From Acidobacteriota bacterium (GTDB taxonomy: Bacteria > Acidobacteriota > Terriglobia > Acidiferrales > UBA7541), in assembly GCA_003225295.1 (NCBI GenBank), contig QHYZ01000051.1:81480-145479 (forward strand): DNA of 64,000 nt, in the 5' to 3' direction. The notes beneath the pieces are model-generated. The model worked only from the letters and a program-made list of their open reading frames with translations. It had not been told where the DNA came from and did not search any database. Position 1 is the first letter of the stretch. Every line of letters starts with the position of its first letter. The translations under genes and the position numbers were made by a program. Shown here in pieces: positions 54,513 through 63,989 of the stretch.

Positions 54513-55489
54513 CCATCGATGTGCTCTGTTTGCGCCCCGAAGCCGATTTTCAGCGTGCCGGAGCGTTACCGCCCGCCACGCTCAAAATCGTTTACCGCGC
54601 TCCCGATGACCCCGATGTTCCGGAATTGATGAAGCAAGCCAGCTCCCTGGTGATTCCCGCCGTTGGCCCCAAACTTCCTCGAGCGCTGTTCGAAAACAGC
54701 TCCATCAAGTTCGTCCAAGTCACCGGCGCAGGTCTGGACCGGCTCGATTTACCCGCTCTAAAGCGCCTCGACATTTCCGCAGCCAATGTCCCCGGCGGGA
54801 GCAACACTGCCGTGGCGGAATATGTGGTCACGGCCGCATCCGTTCTTCTGCGTGGCTTGGCATGGGCCGACGCCGAAATCCGCGCCGGCCGCTACCGCGA
54901 ATTTCGGGCGCGCATGATTGCGGACAATCTCTCCGGCCTCGATGGCCTGGTCGTGGGCATCGTGGGACTCGGTGTGATCGGCCTGGCTGTGGCCGAAGCG
55001 TTTCAGAAGCGAGGCTGCCAGCTCTGCTACCAGGATCCCGCTCCGAGAGATCCGCATGCGGCTGAATCGCTCGGCGCGAAATCCGTTTCCCTCGACGAAT
55101 TGTGCAAATGGGCTGACGTCGTCACCTTGCATGTGCCTCTGCTCCCTGCCACGCAAGGGCTTGTCGGGCAACGCCAGCTCGCAGCCATGAAACCAGGAGC
55201 CATCCTGATTCAAGCCTCCCGCGGCGGCATCGTGGACGAAGCGGCCCTCGCGGATTCTCTCAAGTCCGGCCATCTGGGTGGCGCTGCAATCGACGTTTAC
55301 TCCCAGGAACCCCCCGCGGCCGATAGTCCGCTCCTTGGGCTCGAAGGTGATGCCGCACGCCGCGTCCTCTTTACTCCACACGTCGCGGGCGTCACCCGCC
55401 AATCCACGGCCTTCCTTTTGCGCGCTGCTTGGCGCAACGTCGAGCGCGTGCTCATCCTAAACGCGCCGCCACTGGACCGTGCCTGGTGA
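54509..55489 (+). CDS. D-isomer-specific 2-hydroxyacid dehydrogenase
   Basis: A 326-residue NAD-dependent dehydrogenase. The start at 54509 overlaps the cupin stop in the classical ATGA fashion. The NAD-binding Rossmann motif is LVVGIVGLGVIGLAVAEAF; catalytic-region blocks are LIQASRGGIVDEAALADSLKSG (Arg), AAIDVYSQEPP (Glu side) and TPHVAGVT (His). The N-terminal substrate domain is complete (FVQVTGAGLDRLDLPAL). It would reduce a 2-keto acid or oxidise a D-2-hydroxyacid, possibly derived from the product of the upstream amidohydrolase and oxidoreductase; that is speculation. Confidence 0.87.
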   Translation: MTIDVLCLRPEADFQRAGALPPATLKIVYRAPDDPDVPELMKQASSLVIPAVGPKLPRALFENSSIKFVQVTGAGLDRLDLPALKRLDISAANVPGGSNTAVAEYVVTAASVLLRGLAWADAEIRAGRYREFRARMIADNLSGLDGLVVGIVGLGVIGLAVAEAFQKRGCQLCYQDPAPRDPHAAESLGAKSVSLDELCKWADVVTLHVPLLPATQGLVGQRQLAAMKPGAILIQASRGGIVDEAALADSLKSGHLGGAAIDVYSQEPPAADSPLLGLEGDAARRVLFTPHVAGVTRQSTAFLLRAAWRNVERVLILNAPPLDRAW

Positions 55490-56858
55490 GAGGAGCAATG
55501 AAATTCTCTCTACGACTTCAGCCCATCCTCTGGAACACCCGAGATCTTCACTCGTGACCACCTCCTTATCCACCACGCCGCATAAGCCCTGGTACTCCAT
55601 TCTCTACGTGCAAGTGCTCATCGCCATCCTCAGTGGCATCCTGATCGGCCATTTCTCCCCAAAGACCGGCTTGGCCCTCAAGCCTCTTGGCGACGCCTTC
55701 GTCGCCTTGATTCGAATGACGATCGCCCCCGTGATTTTCTGCGTCGTCGTGCAGGGCATCGCCTCCATAACCGATCTCAAGAAAGTCGGCCGCATCGGCA
55801 TCAAAGCCTTGCTCTATTTTGAAGTCGTCTCCACACTCGCCCTCATCGTCGGCATTCTCGTCGCAGGGTTTTTTCATCCCGGCGCCGGCCTCAACATCAA
55901 TCCCCTATCACTCGATCCCAAAACGGCCGCCGGCTATGCCAGCCGAGTCAAGGAGATCGGTATCATCGCCTTCCTGCTCGCCATCATCCCGCGCACCTTC
56001 GTTGATGCCTTCTCCACCGGCGACGTTCTCCAAGTTTTGCTCGTCTCCGTTCTTTCCGGCTTTGCCGTCTCTCTGCTGGGCGCTCGCGGCGATTCGCTCA
56101 CCCGCGGCATCGTCATCCTTAGCAAGGTCATTTTCGACATCATCCGTATCATCGTCCGCGCCGCCCCGCTCGGCGCTCTCGGCGGCATGGCCTTCACGGT
56201 GGCCAGTTACGGCGTCGCCTCGCTTTCGAATCTCCTTAAACTGGTCGGCACCTTCTACGCTACCAGCTTGATCTTCATCATCATCATTCTTGGCGCTATT
56301 GCGCGTTTCGCCGGCTTTTCCATTTTTCGCTTTATCGCCTATATTAAGGACGAACTCCTCATCGTCCTCGGCACCAGCTCCTCCGAAACGGTCCTCCCGG
56401 ACATGATGCAGAAGCTGGAGCGCCTCGGTGCCCCGCGCGCCATCGTCGGCCTGGTCTTTCCCACTGGCTACAGCTTCAACACCGACGGCACCAACATCTA
56501 CCTCACCCTCGCCACGCTCTTCCTCGCACAAGCGACGAATACGCAACTCGATTTCAGGCAAATGGTTGGCATCCTTCTTTTCGCCATGATCGCCTCCAAA
56601 GGCGCTTCCGGCGTCACCGGCACCGGCTTCGTCACCCTCGCCGCCATCCTCGCCTCCATCCCTTCCATCCCGATTCAGTCGCTGGCCCTTCTCGTCGGCA
56701 TCGACAAGTTTATGAGCGAATGTCGCGCCCTCACCAATGTGATCGGAAATGGTGTCGCCACCATCGTGGTCAGCCGCTGGGAGAAAGAACTGGACCGTGC
56801 CAAGCTCCGCGAGGTAATGGCCCATCCTCTCGAGAACGGTGAAACCAAATCGCCCTAG
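55479..56858 (+). CDS. Dicarboxylate/amino-acid:cation symporter (DAACS family)
   Basis: A 459-residue integral membrane protein. Early helices follow [22 protein letters not shown]. The family signature block is complete: [19 protein letters not shown], then [28 protein letters not shown], then [19 protein letters not shown] and [24 protein letters not shown], the substrate-binding helices. It imports small carboxylates or amino acids with Na+ or H+. The GTG at 55554 is an alternative start that would remove a non-homologous N-terminal extension. It is fifth in the cluster and overlaps the dehydrogenase stop, so it may import the acid that the cluster degrades. Confidence 0.85.
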   Translation: MPGERSNEILSTTSAHPLEHPRSSLVTTSLSTTPHKPWYSILYVQVLIAILSGILIGHFSPKTGLALKPLGDAFVALIRMTIAPVIFCVVVQGIASITDLKKVGRIGIKALLYFEVVSTLALIVGILVAGFFHPGAGLNINPLSLDPKTAAGYASRVKEIGIIAFLLAIIPRTFVDAFSTGDVLQVLLVSVLSGFAVSLLGARGDSLTRGIVILSKVIFDIIRIIVRAAPLGALGGMAFTVASYGVASLSNLLKLVGTFYATSLIFIIIILGAIARFAGFSIFRFIAYIKDELLIVLGTSSSETVLPDMMQKLERLGAPRAIVGLVFPTGYSFNTDGTNIYLTLATLFLAQATNTQLDFRQMVGILLFAMIASKGASGVTGTGFVTLAAILASIPSIPIQSLALLVGIDKFMSECRALTNVIGNGVATIVVSRWEKELDRAKLREVMAHPLENGETKSP

Positions 56859-56878
56859 ATGGCGTTACAATACCAGCC

Positions 56879-59152
56879 ATGCCGGTCTCATCGCCCGCCC
56901 GCCGCAACTTTCGCAAGCAACAAGGAGGTCCTGTGCAAGCCACGCTTCTCGATCGCCGCAGTTTTCTCCGTGTCTCCGCTGTTGCCGGCGGAGGCATCCT
57001 CGTCGCTCTCCATTTCGATCCCGTCGACAAAATCTTTGCCCAGGCGCCGCAGGCCCCGCCCGCCGCCTTCTTGCCCACTGCGTTCCTTCGTGTTGCCACA
57101 GACGGCATCGTCACCATCATGTCCAAGAATCCCGAAATCGGTCAGGGTGTGAAGACTCATCTCCCCATGATCATCGCCGATGAACTCGACGTCGACTGGA
57201 AAGACGTCCGCGTCGAGCAAGCCGATCTCGACGAAACGAAATACGGCCCTCAGCGCGCCGGTGGCAGCACTTCCACTCCCACCAATTGGGATCCGCTGCG
57301 CCGTGTCGGCGCTGCCTGCCGTCAGATGTTCGTCGCTGCCGCTGCGCAAACCTGGTCCGTCCCCGAATCCGAATGCCAGACCTCTTCCGGCCGGGTCATC
57401 CATCAGCCGACAAAACGCACTCTGACGTACGGCGCGCTCGCCGAGAAAGCGGCCGCGCTGCCCGCGCCCGATCTCAAGTCCGTCAGGCTCAAGGATCCCA
57501 AGGACTACAAGATCATCGGCCAGTCCATTCACAGCGTGGACAACGCTTCCATTGTCACTGGAAGAAATCTCTACAGCATCGATTTCAAAGTTCCGGGAAT
57601 GTTGTATGCGGTCTATGAAAAATGCCCGGTCTACGCCGGCAAGTTCATTAGCGCCAATTTCGACGAGATCAAAGCCCTGCCCGGCGTCCGCGATGCCTTT
57701 TCAGTGGATGGAAGTTCCGATCTGCTTGGCTTGCACTGTGGCGTCGCTATCGTTGCCGACACCTGGTGGCAAGCCAACAGCGCCCGCAAGAAATTGCGCG
57801 CCAAGTGGGAGGAAGGCCCCACCGCGCAGCAAAGCAGCGAAGGTTTTGCCCGCCGCGCCGAGGAACTTTCCAAACAATCGCCCGCCATCACCCTCCGCAC
57901 CGACGGGAACGCCGAGAAAGCTCTGCAGTCTGCCGCAAAAACCGTCGAGGCTGCTTATTCCTATCCCTTCCTTGCGCACGCACCCATGGAGCCGGAGAAT
58001 TGCCTTGCCCATTACCACGACGGCCAACTCGAATTCTGGTCGCCCAGCCAGACACCTGAAAATGGCCGCCTGCTCGTCTCCAAAGTTCTCAATATTCCCC
58101 ACGACAACATCATCGTCCACTTGAAGCGCGCCGGCGGCGGATTCGGCCGTCGGCTCACCAATGACTACATGCTGGAAGCCGGTGCTATTGCTAAGCATGT
58201 AGGCGTCCCCGTCAAACTCCTCTGGACCCGCGAGGACGATTTTCACCACGATCACTATCGCCCCGCCGGGTTCCATTTCCTCAAGGGTGGCCTCGATGCC
58301 TCCGGCAAACTGATCGCCTGGCGCAATCATTTCGTTAGTTTCGGGGAAGGCGAGAAGTTCGCTCCCTCCGCAAGCATCCCCGGCAACCAGTTTCCCGGCA
58401 CATTTCTACAGGACTTTTTCTTCGGCGCCTCACTTATGCCTCTCGGTGTTCCCACCTACGCTCTGCGCGCTCCCGGAAGCAACGCCTTCTCCTGGGTCTT
58501 TCAATCTTTCACCGACGAGCTCGCCCACGCTGCGGGAAAAGATCCTGTCCAATTCCGCCTGGATCTTCTCGGCGCGGCTCGCGTCTCCAGCGTCTCGCCA
58601 TCTTCCAATCCCGGCGATGTCGATCTCGACGCTTCTCGCATGCAGGGAGTCCTCAAGCTCGTCGCGGAAAAATCCGGCTGGGGCGCGCGAACGCTCCCGA
58701 AAGACACGGCCATGGGTGTTGCCTTCCAATTCGCGCATCGCGGCTATTTCGCCGAAGTCGTCGAACTCCGCGTCGACGCCAAGAAGAAAATCAAGGTCAA
58801 CAAAATCTGGGTCGCCGGCGACGTCGGCAGCCAGATCATCAATCCCACCAACGCTGAAAATCAGGTCCGCGGCGGAGTCATCGAAGGGCTGAGCTCCGTC
58901 ATGTCCTACGAAATCACCATTGACGGAGGCCGCGCCGTCCAAAGCAATTTCCACGAATATCCCCCGGTCCGCATGAACCAGGTGCCGCCCGAAATCGAAG
59001 TTCATTTCCTCAAAACAGACAACTCACCCACCGGCCTCGGCGAACCCGCTCTCCCGCCGGTTCTTCCAGCGGTGTGCAACGCCATCTTTTCCGTGTCTGG
59101 CGAGCGCATCCGCTCGTTGCCGCTCACGAGACACGGCTTCTCCTGGGCCTAG
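56879..59152 (+). CDS. Molybdenum-hydroxylase large subunit (isoquinoline 1-oxidoreductase beta/aldehyde-oxidase type), Tat-exported
   Basis: A 757-residue protein. A Tat signal [22 protein letters not shown] lies at about residues 22-43. The molybdopterin-cytosine-dinucleotide domain features are visible: [22 protein letters not shown], the GGGFGRRL loop, and the C-terminal [20 protein letters not shown], which holds the catalytic Glu of the family. It hydroxylates N-heterocycles or aldehydes at the expense of water. Usually a small [2Fe-2S] subunit (IorA-like) is adjacent; none is seen in this window. The large subunit alone would need a partner elsewhere, possibly a cytochrome such as the broken one nearby. 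Confidence 0.85.
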   Translation: MPVSSPARRNFRKQQGGPVQATLLDRRSFLRVSAVAGGGILVALHFDPVDKIFAQAPQAPPAAFLPTAFLRVATDGIVTIMSKNPEIGQGVKTHLPMIIADELDVDWKDVRVEQADLDETKYGPQRAGGSTSTPTNWDPLRRVGAACRQMFVAAAAQTWSVPESECQTSSGRVIHQPTKRTLTYGALAEKAAALPAPDLKSVRLKDPKDYKIIGQSIHSVDNASIVTGRNLYSIDFKVPGMLYAVYEKCPVYAGKFISANFDEIKALPGVRDAFSVDGSSDLLGLHCGVAIVADTWWQANSARKKLRAKWEEGPTAQQSSEGFARRAEELSKQSPAITLRTDGNAEKALQSAAKTVEAAYSYPFLAHAPMEPENCLAHYHDGQLEFWSPSQTPENGRLLVSKVLNIPHDNIIVHLKRAGGGFGRRLTNDYMLEAGAIAKHVGVPVKLLWTREDDFHHDHYRPAGFHFLKGGLDASGKLIAWRNHFVSFGEGEKFAPSASIPGNQFPGTFLQDFFFGASLMPLGVPTYALRAPGSNAFSWVFQSFTDELAHAAGKDPVQFRLDLLGAARVSSVSPSSNPGDVDLDASRMQGVLKLVAEKSGWGARTLPKDTAMGVAFQFAHRGYFAEVVELRVDAKKKIKVNKIWVAGDVGSQIINPTNAENQVRGGVIEGLSSVMSYEITIDGGRAVQSNFHEYPPVRMNQVPPEIEVHFLKTDNSPTGLGEPALPPVLPAVCNAIFSVSGERIRSLPLTRHGFSWA

Positions 59153-59215
59153 CGATTTCGGACTCTGTAGCTTGGCGGCAAGCTCGGTTGCCAACTCGCC
59201 ATTCACTGGCAGCGG

Positions 59216-59831
59216 TCAGCGGGGCTGTGCTGGATAGTTTTCCTGAAACCAGGAAATTGCGCTCAAATATTCGTAAATCGCTCGAAAGTCATAAGCGGTC
59301 ATATGTTGATGAATGGGCCATGGCATGCTTTGCAGAAAATCTCCGTCAGATGGGAGGGAACGCCACCGCCCTCCAAATCTTTTCATCCGAAATATCTCTT
59401 CCGGATGCGTCTTTGCCGATTCCCCGTCCCACTTGAACATCCCCGAGTACCGCACGCCGCCTTTAATAATCCAGAACAGCTGATAGTCAGGCTTGCGCGG
59501 AGGATGGAGGGCAAACACCGGAGGGCTAGGATAGAGAGAGTTTTCCGCTTCGCGCTTGGCGGCATTGTTCGGATCACCTTGGCAGCCCGCGCAATCGCCT
59601 TTGAAAAGCCTCATTCCCGCCATCAAGTTTTCTTCTGTGGGCGCGATCGGGTTCACAAGATGCGGTGCGTGCCGCGCTGCCGCCCGATCGAGCGCCAGAT
59701 GCGCGAAGACCTTTTCAGTGTGCGGGGGGTGGCGTTCGCGTTCGTCGGCAACCATCCGAGCCAGGCCGCCGCAAATGCCCCGCGGCAAGCGTCAGCATCC
59801 CCACCACGAATCCCAGAAGAAATTTACGCAT
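59216..59831 (-). pseudogene. Cytochrome c pseudogene (heme motif CAGCQ)
   Basis: The N-terminus from an ATG at 59831, 6 bases after AGGAGG, reads MRKFLLGFVVGMLTLAAG and is in a different frame from the main body. A frameshift at a G run (about 59780) and another at CCCCCC (about 59726) are needed to join AFAAAWLGWLPTNANAT to HTEKVFAHLALDR, LVNPIAPTEENLMAGMRLF and WPIHQHMTAYDF, a c-type cytochrome. The heme-binding motif reads GDCAGCQGDP: the His of CxxCH is Gln (CAA). At least one, probably two indels plus the heme-ligand change make it non-functional, unless the indels are sequencing errors in homopolymers. It is convergent with the molybdenum-hydroxylase gene. Confidence 0.7.
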
Positions 59832-59919
59832 GGCACCTCCTGGGCCCTCGGACGCTGGGCGCTAGTTCTCTATCTAATGAACGTGTTTTAGAGCCGTGGC
59901 GATCAGCTTCCTTACTTCT

Positions 59920-61170
59920 TTATTTCGTTGCCTCATTACTTCCCGTATCTAACTTTCTCACTAAATACGGAATAATCACCTGCCGGAAGATCACCGGATC
60001 AGGCCACACTTTCACCTGCCGTCCCAGGTGTCCTCCCTGCGGATTGATCCACGCCTCCTTGGGGACGTCTCCGCTGCTGAGAAGCAAATAGGTGTCGGAA
60101 ATCGGAACCTGCGTGTCCAGAGCCCCGGCGATAATCAGCATCGGCGCCATCGGCTTTCCAAGCAGACCCTGCGAAACCAGCGACATCTTCGGGAAAATGT
60201 TCGCCAGGTCATCCACCGTCTTCGCGCCTTCGTAGATGGACAGTAGTGCCGGCCCGAGCCCGAACAGATACTCGCGATTTCCCAGCGTCTTGTTGATCAC
60301 AAAATCCTTCTGAAATGTCGCGTCCGCTGGCGGCGACTGCGCCACCACCGCCTTCAATCGTGCGTGCTCGATGATCGCTAGCTTCGTCGCCCAATATGCC
60401 CCGAAGCTTTGCCCATCCATGCCAATGCGCGTCTTGTCCACTTCCGGCCGCGTTTGCAGGTAATCGATCACGCGAGAGAATTCGCGTTCCGCCGTTTCGC
60501 TCGCTTTGATCGGAGACTGGCCCGTGCCCGGGGAATCCAGCCCGATGAATCCAATTCCGTATGGCAGAATTGCGCCAAAATTCTCGGAAAGATCTTCTTT
60601 GCGGCTATCCAGACCGCTAATCGCAATTACCATCGGAACAGGACCTTTTACATTTTTCGGCAGCCGCAAATAGCCGACGATCTCCGAACCGTCAAACGGA
60701 ATGCGCACGACTTCCAGGGGCGGATCCATCAGTCGCGTATGCGCGAGAAAGGCCTCCAGCGCTTTCCCGTACGCGCGCTGCTTGCCGGGAGAGGCCGGCA
60801 CCGGCCAACGCCCGAACGAATACAGACGCCACGCTTTCACGTACAACCCGCTCGCCTTGGCAGCGTCCGTGCCCTCGAGCGCTTTGGCTTGCGCCATGTA
60901 GCGATCCGCAACCGCGCTGAACCCGGCAGCCCACTCGTCATAGTCGGACGTTTTGATCGCAGCAAACGCCTCGCGCACGTCGGCGGGATCGAGTCCGATC
61001 AACGGATACATCCCATTTTCCGCCCGCTTGATTGCTTCGGTCTTGATTTCCTCGAGCGTTCGCTCTTTCTGCGCCTGGGCCATTGCAATTCCTGCCCAGG
61101 CAAGCGCGCTGAGAATCATCCCCGCAATCCGCAGAACTTTCACACCACTTTGCATCGCGATGAAATCCAT
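59920..61170 (-). CDS. Secreted alpha/beta hydrolase (FrsA/DUF1100-like)
   Basis: A 416-residue protein with signal sequence VLRIAGMILSALAWAGIAMAQ (about residues 11-31). The catalytic triad positions are Ser in GMDGQSFGAYWA, Asp in GALDTQVP and His in GGHLGRQV. The long N-terminal helical region (about 110 residues) before the hydrolase fold, and the PVPMVIAISGLDSRKEDL segment, match the group that contains 2,6-dihydroxypseudooxynicotine hydrolase. Start at 61170 is directly adjacent to the stop of the substrate-binding-protein gene, so both are in one transcript. Substrate unknown; carbon-carbon or ester cleavage is possible. Confidence 0.8.
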   Translation of the reverse strand: MDFIAMQSGVKVLRIAGMILSALAWAGIAMAQAQKERTLEEIKTEAIKRAENGMYPLIGLDPADVREAFAAIKTSDYDEWAAGFSAVADRYMAQAKALEGTDAAKASGLYVKAWRLYSFGRWPVPASPGKQRAYGKALEAFLAHTRLMDPPLEVVRIPFDGSEIVGYLRLPKNVKGPVPMVIAISGLDSRKEDLSENFGAILPYGIGFIGLDSPGTGQSPIKASETAEREFSRVIDYLQTRPEVDKTRIGMDGQSFGAYWATKLAIIEHARLKAVVAQSPPADATFQKDFVINKTLGNREYLFGLGPALLSIYEGAKTVDDLANIFPKMSLVSQGLLGKPMAPMLIIAGALDTQVPISDTYLLLSSGDVPKEAWINPQGGHLGRQVKVWPDPVIFRQVIIPYLVRKLDTGSNEATK

Positions 61171-62175
61171 TCACTTCGCCCCTTGGAGTCTTGCGAGCGC
61201 CTCGGAGTAATAAGACGAATCGTAGTATTTCTCCGGCGCGGGCGGATGCCCGCCCCACTGGCCTTCCACTTCCGCTCTCAGTTTCAGCACGTTCTTGAAG
61301 CCATCGAGATCGAAGTTCGCGTCCTTGGCATACCCGCCGTGACCTTCAAGCAAAATCGCGTACGTCTCCGCCGCGACGTCAGCGGGAATTTTAGATTCCT
61401 TCATCATCAGCTCAATCACATTTTGTTTGTTGGTCGGAGCCATCAGCCAGCGCTGTGCCTCGATATACGCGGCAAGATACGCCACCAGCGTATCCTGGTG
61501 TTCGCTCGCCCATTTACGCTGCACGAAAGCACCGTAACTTTGATACGGCCCAATCAGCTTCTGCGTCGAGCCGAGGCTCACGAAACCTTCGCGCTTGGCA
61601 ACAATCGATGCCGGCGGGCCAAGCATGGAACCAGCAAATTCTTTGTGTTCGCGCATGGCCACTAATCGCTGCGGTGTGGCGCCGTAAGGTTTCATCTCGT
61701 AGTCCCGCCCGGCTTGCAGTCCATTCAGAAGCAAGATCTTTTTCAGCTGAAGAGCGTAGGCCGTGTTCACTGCATCCACGATAAGAGTTCTCCCTCGCAA
61801 TTCCGCGGGCGAATGAATGTCCGGCTGCACAAAAAGCTCATTCAACGAACCTTCCCCTCCCATCACAATGACCACGTCAGCGCCCGTGAGTTCCACCATG
61901 GCTACAGAGTTGTCCACTGCCGCGTGGGCAATGTTCGCTTTTCCCTCCGCCAAGGCAGCCCGCATCGCATCCGAATTTGGCGCTGGGTTGACCTCCACTT
62001 GGATTCCGAACTTCGCGAACGTGCCGATCATTTCCGCCGCAACCACGGGCAGTGGACGGCCCGGCAGGCTGGTCAGTCGGATTTTTTGCAGACTCTGCGC
62101 CTGAGCATACGCACCGCTCGCGCACAACAATCCAGCAACAGGAATCGACAGGCAAAGCCATCTTCTAGCGTTCAT
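61171..62175 (-). CDS. NMT1/THI5-like periplasmic substrate-binding protein
   Basis: A 334-residue protein with a signal peptide (LCLSIPVAGLLCASGAYAQAQ). The mature part has the type II periplasmic-binding features: IRLTSLPGRPLPVVAAEMIGTFAKFGIQVEV, LAEGKANIAHAAVDNSVAM, LRGRTLIVDAVNTAYALQLKKILL and DYEMKPYGATPQRLVAM. Family members bind thiamine precursors, sulfonates, nitrate or aromatic acids; the ligand is not predictable. No ABC permease or ATPase gene is within the window. It is followed by the hydrolase gene and preceded by the LVIVD-type gene, all on the minus strand. Confidence 0.82.
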   Translation of the reverse strand: MNARRWLCLSIPVAGLLCASGAYAQAQSLQKIRLTSLPGRPLPVVAAEMIGTFAKFGIQVEVNPAPNSDAMRAALAEGKANIAHAAVDNSVAMVELTGADVVIVMGGEGSLNELFVQPDIHSPAELRGRTLIVDAVNTAYALQLKKILLLNGLQAGRDYEMKPYGATPQRLVAMREHKEFAGSMLGPPASIVAKREGFVSLGSTQKLIGPYQSYGAFVQRKWASEHQDTLVAYLAAYIEAQRWLMAPTNKQNVIELMMKESKIPADVAAETYAILLEGHGGYAKDANFDLDGFKNVLKLRAEVEGQWGGHPPAPEKYYDSSYYSEALARLQGAK

Positions 62176-62212
62176 CGGGATTTACTCCTTGTGTGTCCCC
62201 AAGGACTTGAGT

Positions 62213-63817
62213 CTACGGTGCGCCTTCGTTCAATTTTTCGAGCGACCACTCCGCGACCGGCATCGGATCCAGGATAGGCTTTCCGAGATTCGGACAGCTC
62301 AGCGCATAAAGGCCCGTGTCCGTCGCGGTCCAGATGACGTTGCGGTCCCATTCGATGAACACGTTGTCCACGGTGCGGTCGTAGCTTCCAAATTTTTTCA
62401 GGTCGCCGCCTTGCGGAGGAATGAAGTAAGCAACCTCTTCAGGCTTGTAAAGGTCACCAATATCGTAACAACGGAGTCCCGCGATGAAGTACGAATACGC
62501 AATAAACTCCTGCCGCGGTTTTCCCGGCGCCTTGAGATGTGGCGGATTATGAGCCCCGAAGCGACCGCGCTTGAAACAGAAATCGCGGTACGGTGCTTCC
62601 GGAGGAGGAACGGGACGCGGCAGTTGAGCAACGGCCATGGGGTGCTCTTCATCGCGAACATCGATGACCCAGTTCGGCAAATAGATTTGATTGCAATCCG
62701 AATTGGTCGTTTCGCCGTTGGTGAGCACAAATCCCCGGTCGAGGATGCCGCAATAAATCGTGTGGAAGGCGATGCCCATTCCCGAGTACTGTGGCGGCGG
62801 CTCGAACCGGCCAATTTCTTTTTGATGCGAAGGATCCGAAAGATCAAGAATAATGAATCCGTTGCAGCCAAAGGCGCCGTAGCCACGATTGCCGCCATCT
62901 TCCAGTTTTTTCGGAACGTACACCGGGCCGTGCAGTCCGGCGAAAGGCGTCTGGTCTGCGATGACTTTCGGTGGAACCAGCTTGGACCACATCCATTTGT
63001 TATACTCGGCTTCCTCGCCCTTGCGTGAGCCGGGAACCCACCACATGGAAACTTCTTTGGCGCTGGAAGGATCGGAAGCATCCACGATCATGTTGCCGTT
63101 GACCAACTGTCTGAAATAGCTAGGTTGATGAATGAACGTTTCATCCGGTGCCGTATCGAGGTAAGCGTACTTTCCGCCGTCGTAGTAATTTCGGTGCGTG
63201 CCCTGGCCGGTGGCACCGGTGCTGAACTCAGAAAGCTTGACAATTTTCGATGGATCGGTGACATCGTACAAGCGCACGCCACGAAGTCCTTTGTAATTCT
63301 TGCGCTTGTCATCGAGATGCGGGTCGTCGTATTTGCCCATGGGCGCTTCGGGAGTCGAATCGGTAATCGGCGTTTGAGCTCCAGTCATTAGAATCCACTT
63401 CTTCAGATTCTTGTTGTAGGCCACCTGGACTTGACCGCCTTCGAAACCACCTTTATTGAACAACTGAGGTTTTCGAACGTCGCTGACGTCGATCACGTCG
63501 CCTTGCTGGAACATATAGCGCCGATTGCCGACGGACATCAATTGCATCTTGCCATTGCGCACGCGGCCGGGCATGAAGTGGGCGAGGAGCTCCATGTTGT
63601 GGGTGTACATCCGGCGATCCAGATACGAGATGCTGTTCGGAGTGGGGTGGCCATGGTGGTCCGCCCAAACTGCAAGGGGAGAGCCAGCCAACGCCAGGCC
63701 AGCACTCGCGGCGGTTCGCAAAAACTCACGCCGCGTGGGATTGAGGGTTCTTTCCCCTAAGTTTCGGCGCTTGGCAATTTTGGAATTCCGCATTTTCGCG
63801 CTAGTTTTGTTCATCAT
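62213..63817 (-). CDS. Tat-exported LVIVD-repeat beta-propeller-like protein
   Basis: A 534-residue protein. The start at 63817 follows AAGGAGC; the N-terminus is long and basic (KMRNSKIAKRRNLG) before the Tat motif NPTRREFLRTAASAGLALAGSPLAVWA. The mature protein contains repeats of the LVIVD type: DVIDVSDVRKPQLF, GVRLYDVTDPSKIVKL, GFIILDLSDPSHQKEIGRF, WVIDVRDEEHPMAVAQL and RCYDIGDLYKPEEVAYF, each with a 'V.D...P' core. No catalytic motif is seen. It has a promoter of the TACAGC type at 63960-63989 and probably heads a three-gene operon with the binding protein and hydrolase. Confidence 0.8.
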   Translation of the reverse strand: MMNKTSAKMRNSKIAKRRNLGERTLNPTRREFLRTAASAGLALAGSPLAVWADHHGHPTPNSISYLDRRMYTHNMELLAHFMPGRVRNGKMQLMSVGNRRYMFQQGDVIDVSDVRKPQLFNKGGFEGGQVQVAYNKNLKKWILMTGAQTPITDSTPEAPMGKYDDPHLDDKRKNYKGLRGVRLYDVTDPSKIVKLSEFSTGATGQGTHRNYYDGGKYAYLDTAPDETFIHQPSYFRQLVNGNMIVDASDPSSAKEVSMWWVPGSRKGEEAEYNKWMWSKLVPPKVIADQTPFAGLHGPVYVPKKLEDGGNRGYGAFGCNGFIILDLSDPSHQKEIGRFEPPPQYSGMGIAFHTIYCGILDRGFVLTNGETTNSDCNQIYLPNWVIDVRDEEHPMAVAQLPRPVPPPEAPYRDFCFKRGRFGAHNPPHLKAPGKPRQEFIAYSYFIAGLRCYDIGDLYKPEEVAYFIPPQGGDLKKFGSYDRTVDNVFIEWDRNVIWTATDTGLYALSCPNLGKPILDPMPVAEWSLEKLNEGAP

Positions 63818-63959
63818 CTTGGGCGGCTCCTTGGCCCACAAAACTCCTGGCTCGCGGCTCACGCGATCGGCGAGGAATACGGCTCCGCATGCGCATCCTC
63901 TGTATACCCCTGCCCGAACCTCTACGTTTGTTGACCAACTTCATTGAAAAGGTAGGACC

Positions 63960-63989
63960 GCTGTACCATCCACACTCAAAAGCTGTCAA
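63960..63989 (-). promoter_or_regulatory. Promoter of the 62213-63817 gene
   Basis: On the minus strand, TTGACA (63984-63989) and TACAGC (63960-63965) with an 18-base spacer ending in TGG. The sequence GGTACAGCGG is shared with the 46674 promoter. The leader to the ATG is about 140 bases. Confidence 0.5.

Noticed and set aside
55908..56825. 305-codon minus-strand frame, very rich in Asp, Glu, Gly and Ala
   Set aside because: It mirrors codon bias on the opposite strand of the DAACS transporter, whose membrane helices and signature motifs are convincing.
60409..61665. 418-codon plus-strand frame
   Set aside because: It is antisense to the hydrolase and binding-protein genes, which have signal peptides and catalytic motifs.
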